NCBI GenBank assembly: GCA_963678275.1
Contig: OY782765.1
Location: 5,704,001 to 5,768,000 of the forward strand
DNA: 64,000 nt
Reading direction: 5' to 3'
From: G963677445 sp963678275
Lineage (GTDB): Bacteria > Bacteroidota > Ignavibacteria > Ignavibacteriales > Melioribacteraceae
Part shown: positions 25,986-34,124 of the stretch, piece by piece
Numbering within the stretch: the first letter of the stretch is position 1
Layout: each line of letters begins with the position of its first letter
Position numbers and translations under genes: made by a program
The notes under the pieces: model-generated
What the model was told of the DNA's origin: nothing
Seen by the model: the letters and a program-made list of their open reading frames with translations, nothing else
Database searches by the model: none

Positions 25986-28295
25986 ATGCTTAAGAAACAC
26001 CTGTTAACAAAAACTATTTTATTTATGCTGTTGTTATCGACAGCGCTTATTTGTCAGAACAAAACCCCCCAGGGGAAAATCAGGGGACAAGTTACTGATA
26101 ATGACACAAAAATGCCTCTTATCGGGACAAATGTAATTGTCACCGGTACACAATGGGGAGCCGCCACAAATGCCGACGGTTATTTTGAAATCGACAATCT
26201 GCCTGTAGGAAGTTACACCCTGCGGTTTGTTTACCTGGGATATGAAGAACAGGTGAAAGCTGATATAATTGTGCGTCCCGAAAGAACCACATTTGTGGAA
26301 GCCGGGATGAGGCTCGCCTCAATTGAAAGCGAGGAGGTCACGGTAACCGGGGGATATTATTCCGATACGGAGGAGCAGGCAAATAGCGTGGTCAACTTCT
26401 CATACGAGGAAATAAGACGCGCGCCCGGATCTGCGGGTGATGTAAGCCGTATTATGATGAGTCTTCCCAGTGTGGCCAAGGTGGATGATCAGCGGAACGC
26501 ACTGATTGTCAGAGGTGGAAGCCCCAATGAGAATGCCTTTTTTGTGGATAACATTGAGATACCAAATATTAATCATTTCCCCAGCCAGGGTTCATCGGGA
26601 GGACCGATAGGACTTCTTAATGTGGATTTTATCAGCGACGTTAATTTTTATTCCGGGGGATTTTCATCCGCTTACGGCGATAAACTATCCTCCGTAATGG
26701 ATATCTCCCTAAGGGAAGGAAACCGGGAGGAATTTGACGGCCAGCTTGATCTTAATTTCAGCGGATTCGGGGGAGTTTTTGAGGGACCACTCGGCGGCGG
26801 CAAAGGTTCCTGGCTTTTTTCAGCGCGCAGAAGTTATCTCGATTTTCTCATTAAAATGGTGGATGCCGGAAGTTCGATCGCGCCGGTATATGGTGATGTT
26901 CAGACAAAAATTGTTTATGACCCGGATAAATATAATAAGATATCCTTTATTGCCATTTTCGGCGATGATCATTCGGAATCAGATCTTGAAAACGCTATCG
27001 AGAATGATATCACGGAATATGGCGAACAGGATTATCTCGAAGGAACCGCAGGCATTAACTGGCAGAGGATATGGGGGAATTCCGGTTTTTCAAATACTTC
27101 CGTTGCCTATACCCTCGGCAGTTTTAAGGAGGATTTTTATAACCGCCTGAATGGCAGCCTGGTATATAAAAATGATTCGCGGGAATCGGAATTAAAACTG
27201 CGTAACAGTAACAGGTTCAGGATAAACAAATCAAATTCATTCGAATTTGGGATTGATGGAAAAATACTCTTTACAGATTATGATAATTATTACGCTGCTT
27301 CCACCGATCCCTTAGGACAGCCTGTTCCGGCAATGAATCTGATAATTGCTGAAACAGCTCAAAAAGGGGGAGCGTTTTTGAATTATATGTGGAAGCCGAT
27401 ACCCTCATTATCGATCAATCCCGGAGTAAGAGCTGATTATTTTTCCTGGAATGAAAATTTTTATGTGTCACCCCGCCTGTCGCTTGAATGGGGGATAACA
27501 CAGAAAGCCACAATTAGCGCTTCGGCAGGTTATTTTGTCCAGTCGCTGCCGATGAATCTTCTTATGCAGGATGAAAAATTCAAAGAACTTAAAGATCCCT
27601 CGGCGCTTCATTATATAGTGGGATTCAGTTACCTGCTGAGCGAGGATACAAAACTTACTCTTGAAGCTTATAAAAAGGATTATGATAATTTCCCGCTCGA
27701 TCCCGAACAACCTTCTCTCTTTATTATGGATGAGATATATTACAGGAATATGTTCATTTCGGGCCATGAGAATCTTACGGATGATGGAAAGGCGACATCC
27801 TGGGGAGTGGAATTCACTTTGCAGAAGAAACTGGCGGTTGATTTTTACGGATTGGTAAGTGTTTCTTATTTCAGGTCGCAATATAAAACAGCGGATGGAG
27901 AAACAAAAAACAGGGTTTTTGACAACCGCTTTGTTTTCAGCGCGGAAGGTGGTTACAAGCCGGGCAATAAATGGGAATTTTCAATGAGGTGGATATTCGC
28001 CGGAGGAGCTCCCTATACACCTTTCGACATAACAGCTTCGGCCGCCGCTAACCAGGGAGTATTTGATCCGGAAAGAATAAACGGGGAAAGGTACCCTAAT
28101 TATCATTCACTGAATCTCAGGGTTGACAGGCGCTTCAATTTTGCCAGTTCGAGTATGGTGGTTTATATAAGTGTCTGGAACGCCTATGGCCGGAAAAATA
28201 TCACTTCATACTACTGGAATGAAAATGAGAACGGGCAGGATACAATATACCAGTGGGGTTTGCTGCCGATATTCGGGGTAGAATATGAGTTTTAG
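25986..28295 (+). CDS. TonB-dependent receptor with carboxypeptidase-like domain
   Basis: A 769-residue outer-membrane receptor. After a signal peptide (TILFMLLLSTALICQN) comes a CarboxypepD_reg-like domain at about residues 30-110 (GKIRGQVTDNDTKMPLIGTNVIV, TLRFVYLGYEEQ). The plug follows with RIMMSLPSVAKVDDQRNALIVRGGSPNENAFFVDNIEIPN, then a beta-barrel ending in an aromatic-type terminus (VEYEF). Such proteins take up ligands with energy from TonB. It sits directly behind the TetR gene and probably shares its transcript. The substrate is unknown. Confidence 0.9.
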   Translation: MLKKHLLTKTILFMLLLSTALICQNKTPQGKIRGQVTDNDTKMPLIGTNVIVTGTQWGAATNADGYFEIDNLPVGSYTLRFVYLGYEEQVKADIIVRPERTTFVEAGMRLASIESEEVTVTGGYYSDTEEQANSVVNFSYEEIRRAPGSAGDVSRIMMSLPSVAKVDDQRNALIVRGGSPNENAFFVDNIEIPNINHFPSQGSSGGPIGLLNVDFISDVNFYSGGFSSAYGDKLSSVMDISLREGNREEFDGQLDLNFSGFGGVFEGPLGGGKGSWLFSARRSYLDFLIKMVDAGSSIAPVYGDVQTKIVYDPDKYNKISFIAIFGDDHSESDLENAIENDITEYGEQDYLEGTAGINWQRIWGNSGFSNTSVAYTLGSFKEDFYNRLNGSLVYKNDSRESELKLRNSNRFRINKSNSFEFGIDGKILFTDYDNYYAASTDPLGQPVPAMNLIIAETAQKGGAFLNYMWKPIPSLSINPGVRADYFSWNENFYVSPRLSLEWGITQKATISASAGYFVQSLPMNLLMQDEKFKELKDPSALHYIVGFSYLLSEDTKLTLEAYKKDYDNFPLDPEQPSLFIMDEIYYRNMFISGHENLTDDGKATSWGVEFTLQKKLAVDFYGLVSVSYFRSQYKTADGETKNRVFDNRFVFSAEGGYKPGNKWEFSMRWIFAGGAPYTPFDITASAAANQGVFDPERINGERYPNYHSLNLRVDRRFNFASSSMVVYISVWNAYGRKNITSYYWNENENGQDTIYQWGLLPIFGVEYEF

Positions 28296-28306
28296 CTGAA
28301 TTTTAC

Positions 28307-28332
28307 AGGGCTGGTTTTTACCGGCCCTTTTT
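28307..28332 (+). terminator. Terminator after the TonB receptor gene
   Basis: AGGGCTGG and CCGGCCCT form a hairpin around a TTTTTA loop and are followed by TTTTT. Confidence 0.8.
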
Positions 28333-28438
28333 GTTACGGGAAGGCTGGAAGCTTTTATGATAACCCTGGTTTATATAACTGCCTGCTGAAAATTTTTCCA
28401 TATCAATGCCAAATTGTTTTTTTTGAGCTTCTTATTTT

Positions 28439-28513
28439 AGTTTTTCTCTAATTTCTAAAATAGGGGTGTCCCTTAATTTAGTTTTTGCCGATTTCTAAAA
28501 TAAGGGTGTCCCT
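28439..28513. repeat. Two adjacent direct repeats
   Basis: Two copies of about 37 bp are present, each with TAGTTTTT, then GATTTCTAAAATAAGGGTG-type sequence (first copy AATTTCTAAAATAGGGGTG) and TGTCCCT. No other function is seen in 28333-28677. Confidence 0.7.
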
Positions 28514-28677
28514 GGTTTTAATTATCGTTCATCTAGAAGTTTATCTTTTGCCCGGTATTCATCGGACAATTTATAAAGATAATATAACAAAATGAACAAA
28601 ACCATAAAAAACCGCGGGAGGCGCTGAAGGAAACCTGTGAAGAGAATAGGTGTTTTTGTGAAATTATCGAAATAAAA

Positions 28678-28914
28678 TCAGATTCTGTCGTAATTATCTG
28701 TTGGATTATCCGGAGATTGAGATAAGAACTCAGAAAAGCCTTCCCCGGTAGCTTTTTTTGCCCGTTCTTCCAAATACTTGTCCGGTATTATTCGAAAAAG
28801 TTTTTGCGCAAGGGAGGCCGCGATAATCTCATCAACAGGAATATTTCGGGACTTGGATATTTCATTAACTTTCTGATGTAATTTATCCGGAAGATTTATA
28901 GTCAATTCAGTCAT
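28678..28914 (-). CDS. Orphan ribbon-helix-helix antitoxin-like protein
   Basis: A 78-residue protein starting TELTINLPDKLHQKVNEISKSRNIPVDEII, a ribbon-helix-helix DNA-binding segment of the CopG/antitoxin type. It is followed by AASLAQKLFRIIPDKYLEERAKKATGEGFSEFL, which in this family contacts a PIN or RelE toxin. No toxin frame is found in the 300 bp on either side, so it is either an orphan antitoxin left after toxin loss or a stand-alone regulator. Confidence 0.65.
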   Translation of the reverse strand: MTELTINLPDKLHQKVNEISKSRNIPVDEIIAASLAQKLFRIIPDKYLEERAKKATGEGFSEFLSQSPDNPTDNYDRI

Positions 28915-29542
28915 CTATCTCTCCGATCTTTTGTAAAAATATTTTTGGTGTTATTATTTCAACTCCTAACTTGGCAAAGCCAGAACCAATAAGAATTGTC
29001 AGCAATCTTGCTAAAGATATTTTATTAAAAAATATACCCTTACTTTTTGTCCTGACACATAAAGTAACAAAAAAAGCTCTATGAGAAATATAGTGGGCAT
29101 TTGAATTAAAGTCAGCAACAAGCCACTTCGATCACTGATAAAATTTTCTTTATTTCAAATACTTCCGGCTCTTTATTTTGTTAATATATTGGCCTTGTAA
29201 TGTTTTTAATATGATGTAGTTTAATCGCCATTTTATGCATCTCCTACAGAGATGTTTTTCAAATTATCTATAATATACTACCCCAGAGGGACTAACGCAT
29301 TACTGGAACCTCTACAAGGTTCTTTTTTATCTCGTTTGCCTTGTATAGGCAATGATTAGTGCGGAACGTCCCAATGGGGTAGAATATTGTCAATAAAACC
29401 AGACGAAATCCTTGTAGAGGATTCACAAATCTCCCTGGATAATCTAATACTTTAGGACCTCCCGGATAAACTCAGATCAACAGAAGTTAAATTTTATTAC
29501 TCATTATTTATAGCTACAAAATGACCTTGTTACGTAATAGAT
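28915..29542. other. Intergenic region with hairpin repeats
   Basis: No gene. A copy of the TTACTTTTTGT hairpin repeat is at 28972-29070 (matching 55632-55730). A larger palindromic element lies at about 29226-29440: CTACCCC-N3-GGGAC and GTCCCAATGGGGTAG pair across it, with inner hairpins CTCCTACAGAG and CTCTACAAGG. Confidence 0.6.
28972..29070. repeat. TTACTTTTTGT hairpin repeat, copy 1
   Basis: It aligns with 55632-55730 over about 100 bp. The core TTACTTTTTGTCCTGACACA, then TAAAGTAA, is an imperfect hairpin. Hairpins of this type are common in Bacteroidota intergenic DNA. Confidence 0.65.
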
Positions 29543-29660
29543 GGATAACGCCTGGCTAAGTTGCGGCTACACCGAACTTTACCTAACAGTGAATGTTTAT
29601 GTTTCGATGAATTCTACCTTTGCAAGGGCGATTGCCGTCAACTTGAGCCAATTGTTAAGT
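29543..29660 (-). repeat. attC site of an integron-type cassette
   Basis: A 118 bp site in the orientation of the NADAR gene. The left (R'') end ACTTAAC fits RYYYAAC and contains the gene's stop codon. The first arm is TAACAATTGGCTCAAGTTG, then ACGGC. The second arm is GCCGCAACTTAGCCA, then GGCGTTA. The arms pair as TGGCT/AGCCA, AAGTTG/CAACTT and CGGC/GCCG. On the bottom strand G and T are left extrahelical in one arm, the known hallmark recognised by integron integrases. The right box is GTTATCC, partly fitting GTTRRRY. Confidence 0.88.
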
Positions 29661-30242
29661 GCTGATATTTATGATTAAATCACGTACTTCCATTAGAGCG
29701 TAGCCTAAAAGATTTAGCCCTTTCCAGTGGTTTGGGTCTTCGATTACAGGATCATCGGAGGCAAGACCAATACCCCATATTTTGTCAACTGGGCTTGCCT
29801 CAACTAAAACTCTATCTTTTGTATTTAACAAAAATTGCTTGAGGTCCTGATTTTGGCTGAATTTTGCTTTGTTACCGTTAACCACAATTGCAAATCTATT
29901 TTTAATCCAAATCTGTTCATTAAATTTTTTTACTTCTCTACCGTATTTTTTTGCTTCCCCAGGATTTTTAGCAGCAGCAATTTTTAATGTTATTTCATTA
30001 TCTCCAAATAATCTTGCTTTCTCAGCCATCATGTAATGTTCGGCTGTTGGATAATGAATTCCGTCAATTTCAAATGAGGATTCATACCATTGGCTAAAAC
30101 AGGATTTTGTTATCCCTGATTTAGACTTTTGATGTCCCCAAAAGAACACGTACTTAGCCCTATTTCCTTGGTTTATGAATTCAATTAATTCGTTATTATT
30201 TCTGATTTTCAAAGATTTTCCTCATTCATTTTTGGCACTTAA
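29549..30242 (-). mobile_element. Integron-type gene cassette carrying a NADAR gene
   Basis: The cassette is 694 bp. Its 5' edge is G|TTAAGTGC on the minus strand (crossover between 30243 and 30242). The nine bases GTTAAGTGC are exactly complementary to the R'' end GCACTTAAC of its own attC, as must be so when a cassette circularises. It holds one gene with about 30 bp of leader and the stop codon inside attC. No integrase, attI or second attC is in the window, so it is a solitary inserted cassette. Confidence 0.85.
29655..30212 (-). CDS. NADAR-domain protein (YbiA-like N-glycosidase)
   Basis: A 185-residue NADAR protein. Family blocks are YVFFWGHQKSK, FSQWYESSFEIDGIHYPTAEHYMMAEKARLFGD, AAAKNPGEAKKYGREVKKF, WIKNRFAIVVNGNKAKFSQN, LVEASPVDKIWGIGL and WKGLNLLGYALMEVRD. 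E. coli YbiA cleaves the N-glycosidic bond of damaged riboflavin intermediates; other NADAR proteins remove ADP-ribose from guanine and serve as antitoxins to DarT-type toxins. Which applies here cannot be told. The start is TTG with AGGAA upstream. It is the cargo of an integron-type cassette, so its frame is independent of its neighbours. No DarT-like gene lies beside it. Confidence 0.9.
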   Translation of the reverse strand: MKIRNNNELIEFINQGNRAKYVFFWGHQKSKSGITKSCFSQWYESSFEIDGIHYPTAEHYMMAEKARLFGDNEITLKIAAAKNPGEAKKYGREVKKFNEQIWIKNRFAIVVNGNKAKFSQNQDLKQFLLNTKDRVLVEASPVDKIWGIGLASDDPVIEDPNHWKGLNLLGYALMEVRDLIINIST

Positions 30243-30247
30243 CAACT

Positions 30248-30486
30248 TCATAGAATATATTTCAAAATTTCCGCGATTTCATTTTGCGAGAGGTAAGGAG
30301 TTCTGAATTCAAGAATAAAGTCATCGTCAGCATCTGAATGTTTCACAATCTGACGAGAAACGAATAACCTTAGCTTATATTATTACATACTGAACGCATG
30401 TTATAATAACTTTACCCTCTGCTCTTTGCCGAATATTTCTTCCATCCCGATTAAAAGTTTATACTGCTTAATTTGATTTTTTATAA
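30248..30486 (-). other. Probable gene remnants between cassette and antitoxin
   Basis: Two open stretches without start codons read like protein: one ends EFRTPYLSQNEIAEILKYIL and a stop at 30248, only 5 bp before the cassette edge. The other includes KQYKLLIGMEEIFGKEQRVK, then LL and a stop. The 40 bp at 30269-30308 recur exactly at 54210-54249. Both may be fragments of one degraded gene, but no family was recognised. Confidence 0.35.
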
Positions 30487-30759
30487 TTAGAGCAGAGAGC
30501 TCAAATCATTTCTGAGAGTTGCAAAGGTACTTTCAATACCTGTGGCTGATTCACTCTTTTCTTCGGTCAGGGCTAATAATTTCAGCATAACCATTGTTTC
30601 CCGCATCCTTGTATAAGCCCCGAAATCCTGAATAACAACCCTGGATTCTCCATTTTCCGTAATGATGAAGGTACTTTGATTTTTATTTATATCATCAATA
30701 ATGTCTGCCGTGTTCTCTTCAAGATAACTAATCGATATCAAGGATTCATTCAGCTTCAT
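30487..30759 (-). CDS. Orphan Phd/YefM-type antitoxin
   Basis: A 90-residue protein with the Phd/YefM pattern: ISISYLEENTADIIDDINKNQSTFIITENGESRVVIQDFGAYTRMRETMVMLKLLAL. It resembles the antitoxin at 36809-37111 (shared pattern of SYL, AR/SRVVIQD and LALLK/LA). The expected ParE/RelE toxin gene downstream is missing; only degraded sequence follows. It could still repress a promoter or neutralise a toxin encoded elsewhere. Confidence 0.75.
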   Translation of the reverse strand: MKLNESLISISYLEENTADIIDDINKNQSTFIITENGESRVVIQDFGAYTRMRETMVMLKLLALTEEKSESATGIESTFATLRNDLSSLL

Positions 30760-30956
30760 TCAAGTGTCCTTTTTTACTCTGATTATAGACCTTTCTTGTG
30801 AGATTCGCAAGTTTTTCGCCAAGATTAAATATTGGGAATATCATTTTTCTCTGAGTTGAATCAGAAATCCCGATAGTATTTCTAATGATTATAATTTCCC
30901 GAACCAATGTTGATTGGCTTTATGGGGAAAGTTTTCTCATTGCGGAAAAATATGTA

Positions 30957-31571
30957 TTAAATTTTAACACGAAACTCTGTTTCAGAAATTGTCTTTTTCA
31001 GGGTTCCGAAATAGAGGCAATAAAGTTCATGGCTTTCACCAAGGTATAGCCGTTCCAGCTCATGCCGGGGAAGATCGCAAAACTCCCGGGGATCAACAAA
31101 AGGGGGCAGAATAATGGCGATATTTTGGGTAATCGCAAACATTTTGTTCAGGAGCAAATCGGCAGGAGGGCGGGTGTTAGAATTCAGAAATTTGTACACA
31201 TGGTTCGGCCCGGTCACAGCCCAGTCGGGATCGATAAAAACAGCGTCAATATCACGAATTTGTTTCATTATTTTAGTATCAAGAATGCTTCCGTTTATGA
31301 ATGATACTTTTGATGAAAGCCCGGCCATTTGAATATTATGCTTCGCTTTTTTTTGCCTGACCGTATCTATTTCAACAGTATAAACATGGTTTGCGGTCCT
31401 GGCAAGTGAAATTGTTGTGAATCCCCCGCCGGTGCATGTTTCCAGTACATTCATGCCGGTAAACCGATCAGCGAAATGCCTGGTGAACCGCTGATCAATA
31501 CCCATAATAAAAGTATAATCATCGGCGAGATAATCGTCGCCATACTTTTTCCGGATGGCTGATTTTTCCAT
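30957..31571 (-). CDS. TGS1-like class I methyltransferase
   Basis: About 204 residues from the ATG at 31571 (an AAAGAG site upstream; an ATG at 31601 gives 214 residues). SAM-binding motif I is VLETCTGGGFTTISLAR. VYTVEIDTVRQKKAKHNIQ is the acidic loop, and KVSFINGSILD the next strand. Motif IV is VFIDPDWAVTGPNH. The arrangement (LETCTGGGFTT, then NIQMAG, then D-P-D-W) resembles the RNA cap guanine-N2 methyltransferase (TGS1) family, whose eukaryotic members have a PPWGG-type motif IV. In bacteria the substrate is unknown; a structured RNA is a reasonable guess. Confidence 0.7.
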   Translation of the reverse strand: MEKSAIRKKYGDDYLADDYTFIMGIDQRFTRHFADRFTGMNVLETCTGGGFTTISLARTANHVYTVEIDTVRQKKAKHNIQMAGLSSKVSFINGSILDTKIMKQIRDIDAVFIDPDWAVTGPNHVYKFLNSNTRPPADLLLNKMFAITQNIAIILPPFVDPREFCDLPRHELERLYLGESHELYCLYFGTLKKTISETEFRVKI

Positions 31572-31700
31572 AGTCACTCTTTTTCTCTCCCGTTCAGTCA
31601 TTAATACAATAATTCAAAAATTTATTATAATTTACGATAATAAACTTTATTCTTTGTGTCAATTAAATTACTCAGAAAAAATATTCGGGTGCGGTAAATA

Positions 31701-34124
31701 ATGCTAAATATCAGAACCGTTTCTATTTTCGCTCAACTCTACTTATTCATTTTTATATCAATAATCCCCGCGCAGGAAACAGAAGTTGACAGTCTGGAAA
31801 ACCTGCTGAAAAAATATAGTGATTCCGACACAAACAGGATCCGGCTTCTTAATGAAATTGCCTACAAAGTTTATTCCAGTGATATTCAGAAGACCTTTGA
31901 TTACAGCAGTGAAGCTCTTAAGATATCGGAAAATATAGGGTTCCCGAAGGGAAAGGCTGAAGCTCTGAGGCTTCAGGGCATTTATTACCTGATAAAATCG
32001 GATATGGAAAAATCGCTGGAATTGATCGAGCAGTCTTATCAGCTCAATAAAAAGATCGGTTATAAAAAGGGAATGTCGGGCGCGCTTTTGAATCTTGGCG
32101 TAATAAGCATCAGAGCCGGCGAGGAAAACAAGGCGCTGGAATATTATAAGGAAGCAATTCAAATTACAGAGGAACTTGGCGATATACTCCAGGCGGCCAA
32201 AGTATCAATGAACACCGGTGTTATATATTATTACAGGGGGGATTATCCCAGGACACTTGAGTATTACCAGAAAGCATTAAAACTCTACGAGGAAGCGGGA
32301 AATAAAGAAGGAATTTTGAGTGTGCTCAATAATATAGCCATAATTTACAGAGTACAGAAGGATATAAAAGAGGCGCAGAATTATAATTTCAGGGCGCTGG
32401 CTATCGCAGGGGAAATAGGAGCAAAATACCAGCAGGCAAGTATTCTTATGGCGATAGGCGTCAACTATGAAGCGGAGGGGAAACCAGACTCGGCTCTCGT
32501 TTATCATCAAAGGTCACTTGAAATGAATAATGAACTGAAAGATAAACGTGAAATATCCACCGTGCTTTCAAATATGGCCTCAATATATATTACACAGGGC
32601 AAAACAAAAAAGGCGAGCGGCCTTATCGACAAAGCAATAAAGCTGAATAAGGAAATAAATGATCCGGAAAGGTTATGCAATTCATATATCATCAAGGGTA
32701 GACTTTTCAAAAGCGCGGGGGATTACAGTAACGCTGTCAATTTCGCGAATAAAGCAAAAAAAATTGCAAATGAACTGGATAATCCGCAATATATACAGCA
32801 ATCGGCGGAAATACTCGCTGAAGCTTATGGCAAACTTGGAGAATATAAGCTTGCTTATGAGAATCATGTACTATTTAAAAATTACAGCGACAGCTTATTT
32901 AATGAAAGCAACATTAAAGAAATTACGAGACTGGAAAATCAGTACCAGTTTGATAAAGAAAAACAGGAAATAAAAGCTGAGCAGCACAAAAAAGACCTTC
33001 TTCATGATGAGGAGGTAAAAAGAGAGAAAATCGTAAGAAATTCTTTTATACTGGGATTCGCGCTGATGCTGGTTCTTGCTGTCGTGGTTTACAGGAATAT
33101 GGTACAAAAGCGAAAAGCGAATGAAACTCTTGCCCGGCAGAAAGATGAACTGAAAAAGGCCCACGATAAACTTCTGGAGCTCGACCGGTTTAAGGAAGAT
33201 ATGACCGGAATGATTGTGCATGACCTGAAAAACCCGCTTAACGCGATTATCAATGTATCCCCCTCATTAACATTGGATAAGCAGATACATACATTAAAAC
33301 AGTCCGGCAAGCAGATGCTTAATATGGTGATGAATATTCTGGATGTTTATAAATATGAAGACACAGGCATGGTTCTGGATAAATCAAATTACTCCTGTTA
33401 TGAACTGGTGAACAGCGCTATAAACGACGTCAGCTTTCTCGCTGAAAACAACAATATTGAAATAATAAATAATGTGGAAAAAACCCTGGGAGTTGAGGTT
33501 GATAAATCAATTATTGAGCGTGTTATTACGAATCTTCTGACCAACGGGATTAAATATACTCCCCCGAATGGCTCTGTTACAATCGAATCAGTTCAGTCGG
33601 GAGATAATTCGGGGAAAGTGAGAATAAAAGTAACCGATACCGGGCAGGGAATTCCAAAAGATAAGCTTCATAAAATATTTGATAAATTCGCCCAGATTAA
33701 GGCGAGAAGTTCCGGCAGGGTAAGGTCAACCGGGCTGGGATTAACTTTCTGCAAAATGGCAATCGAAGCCCATGATTGCGAAATATTTGTGGAATCGGTT
33801 GAAGGAAAAGGGAGCTCCTTTATAATTGATCTTCCCCAGGGAGCTGAAGTAGCGGCAAATGAAAACCAGGTAAAAGAAAAAACGGCTAAAAATATCATTG
33901 AGTTATCTGACAGTGAAAAAGAAAAGATAAAACCATTCTTAAATGAGATGGATAAGCTTTTAGTCTATGAATCTTCCAAAATAACCCATATTTTAAACAA
34001 CCTTGATATTTCCGGCAGTCCCAATCTTAAACTCTGGAAGGAGGAAATGTCTGATTGCCTGTATTATATGAATGAGGATTGTTATTATAAACTGCTCTCA
34101 TTAGCGAAGGAAAAAAAATCTTGA
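31701..34124 (+). CDS. Sensor histidine kinase with periplasmic TPR domain
   Basis: An 807-residue membrane kinase. A signal segment (FAQLYLFIFISIIPAQ) leads to about ten tetratricopeptide repeats up to residue 410 or so, for example ALLNLGVISIRAGEENKALEYYKEA and NTGVIYYYRGDYPRTLEYYQKA. A transmembrane helix at about 448-466 and a coiled coil precede the HisKA domain, with the phosphorylated His507 in IVHDLKNP. HATPase motifs follow: ITNLLTNGIKYT, DTGQGIPKD and STGLGLTFCK. A C-terminal 90-residue helical extension has no catalytic motif. Its last 4 bp overlap the next gene, so both are made together. Confidence 0.9.
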   Translation: MLNIRTVSIFAQLYLFIFISIIPAQETEVDSLENLLKKYSDSDTNRIRLLNEIAYKVYSSDIQKTFDYSSEALKISENIGFPKGKAEALRLQGIYYLIKSDMEKSLELIEQSYQLNKKIGYKKGMSGALLNLGVISIRAGEENKALEYYKEAIQITEELGDILQAAKVSMNTGVIYYYRGDYPRTLEYYQKALKLYEEAGNKEGILSVLNNIAIIYRVQKDIKEAQNYNFRALAIAGEIGAKYQQASILMAIGVNYEAEGKPDSALVYHQRSLEMNNELKDKREISTVLSNMASIYITQGKTKKASGLIDKAIKLNKEINDPERLCNSYIIKGRLFKSAGDYSNAVNFANKAKKIANELDNPQYIQQSAEILAEAYGKLGEYKLAYENHVLFKNYSDSLFNESNIKEITRLENQYQFDKEKQEIKAEQHKKDLLHDEEVKREKIVRNSFILGFALMLVLAVVVYRNMVQKRKANETLARQKDELKKAHDKLLELDRFKEDMTGMIVHDLKNPLNAIINVSPSLTLDKQIHTLKQSGKQMLNMVMNILDVYKYEDTGMVLDKSNYSCYELVNSAINDVSFLAENNNIEIINNVEKTLGVEVDKSIIERVITNLLTNGIKYTPPNGSVTIESVQSGDNSGKVRIKVTDTGQGIPKDKLHKIFDKFAQIKARSSGRVRSTGLGLTFCKMAIEAHDCEIFVESVEGKGSSFIIDLPQGAEVAANENQVKEKTAKNIIELSDSEKEKIKPFLNEMDKLLVYESSKITHILNNLDISGSPNLKLWKEEMSDCLYYMNEDCYYKLLSLAKEKKS

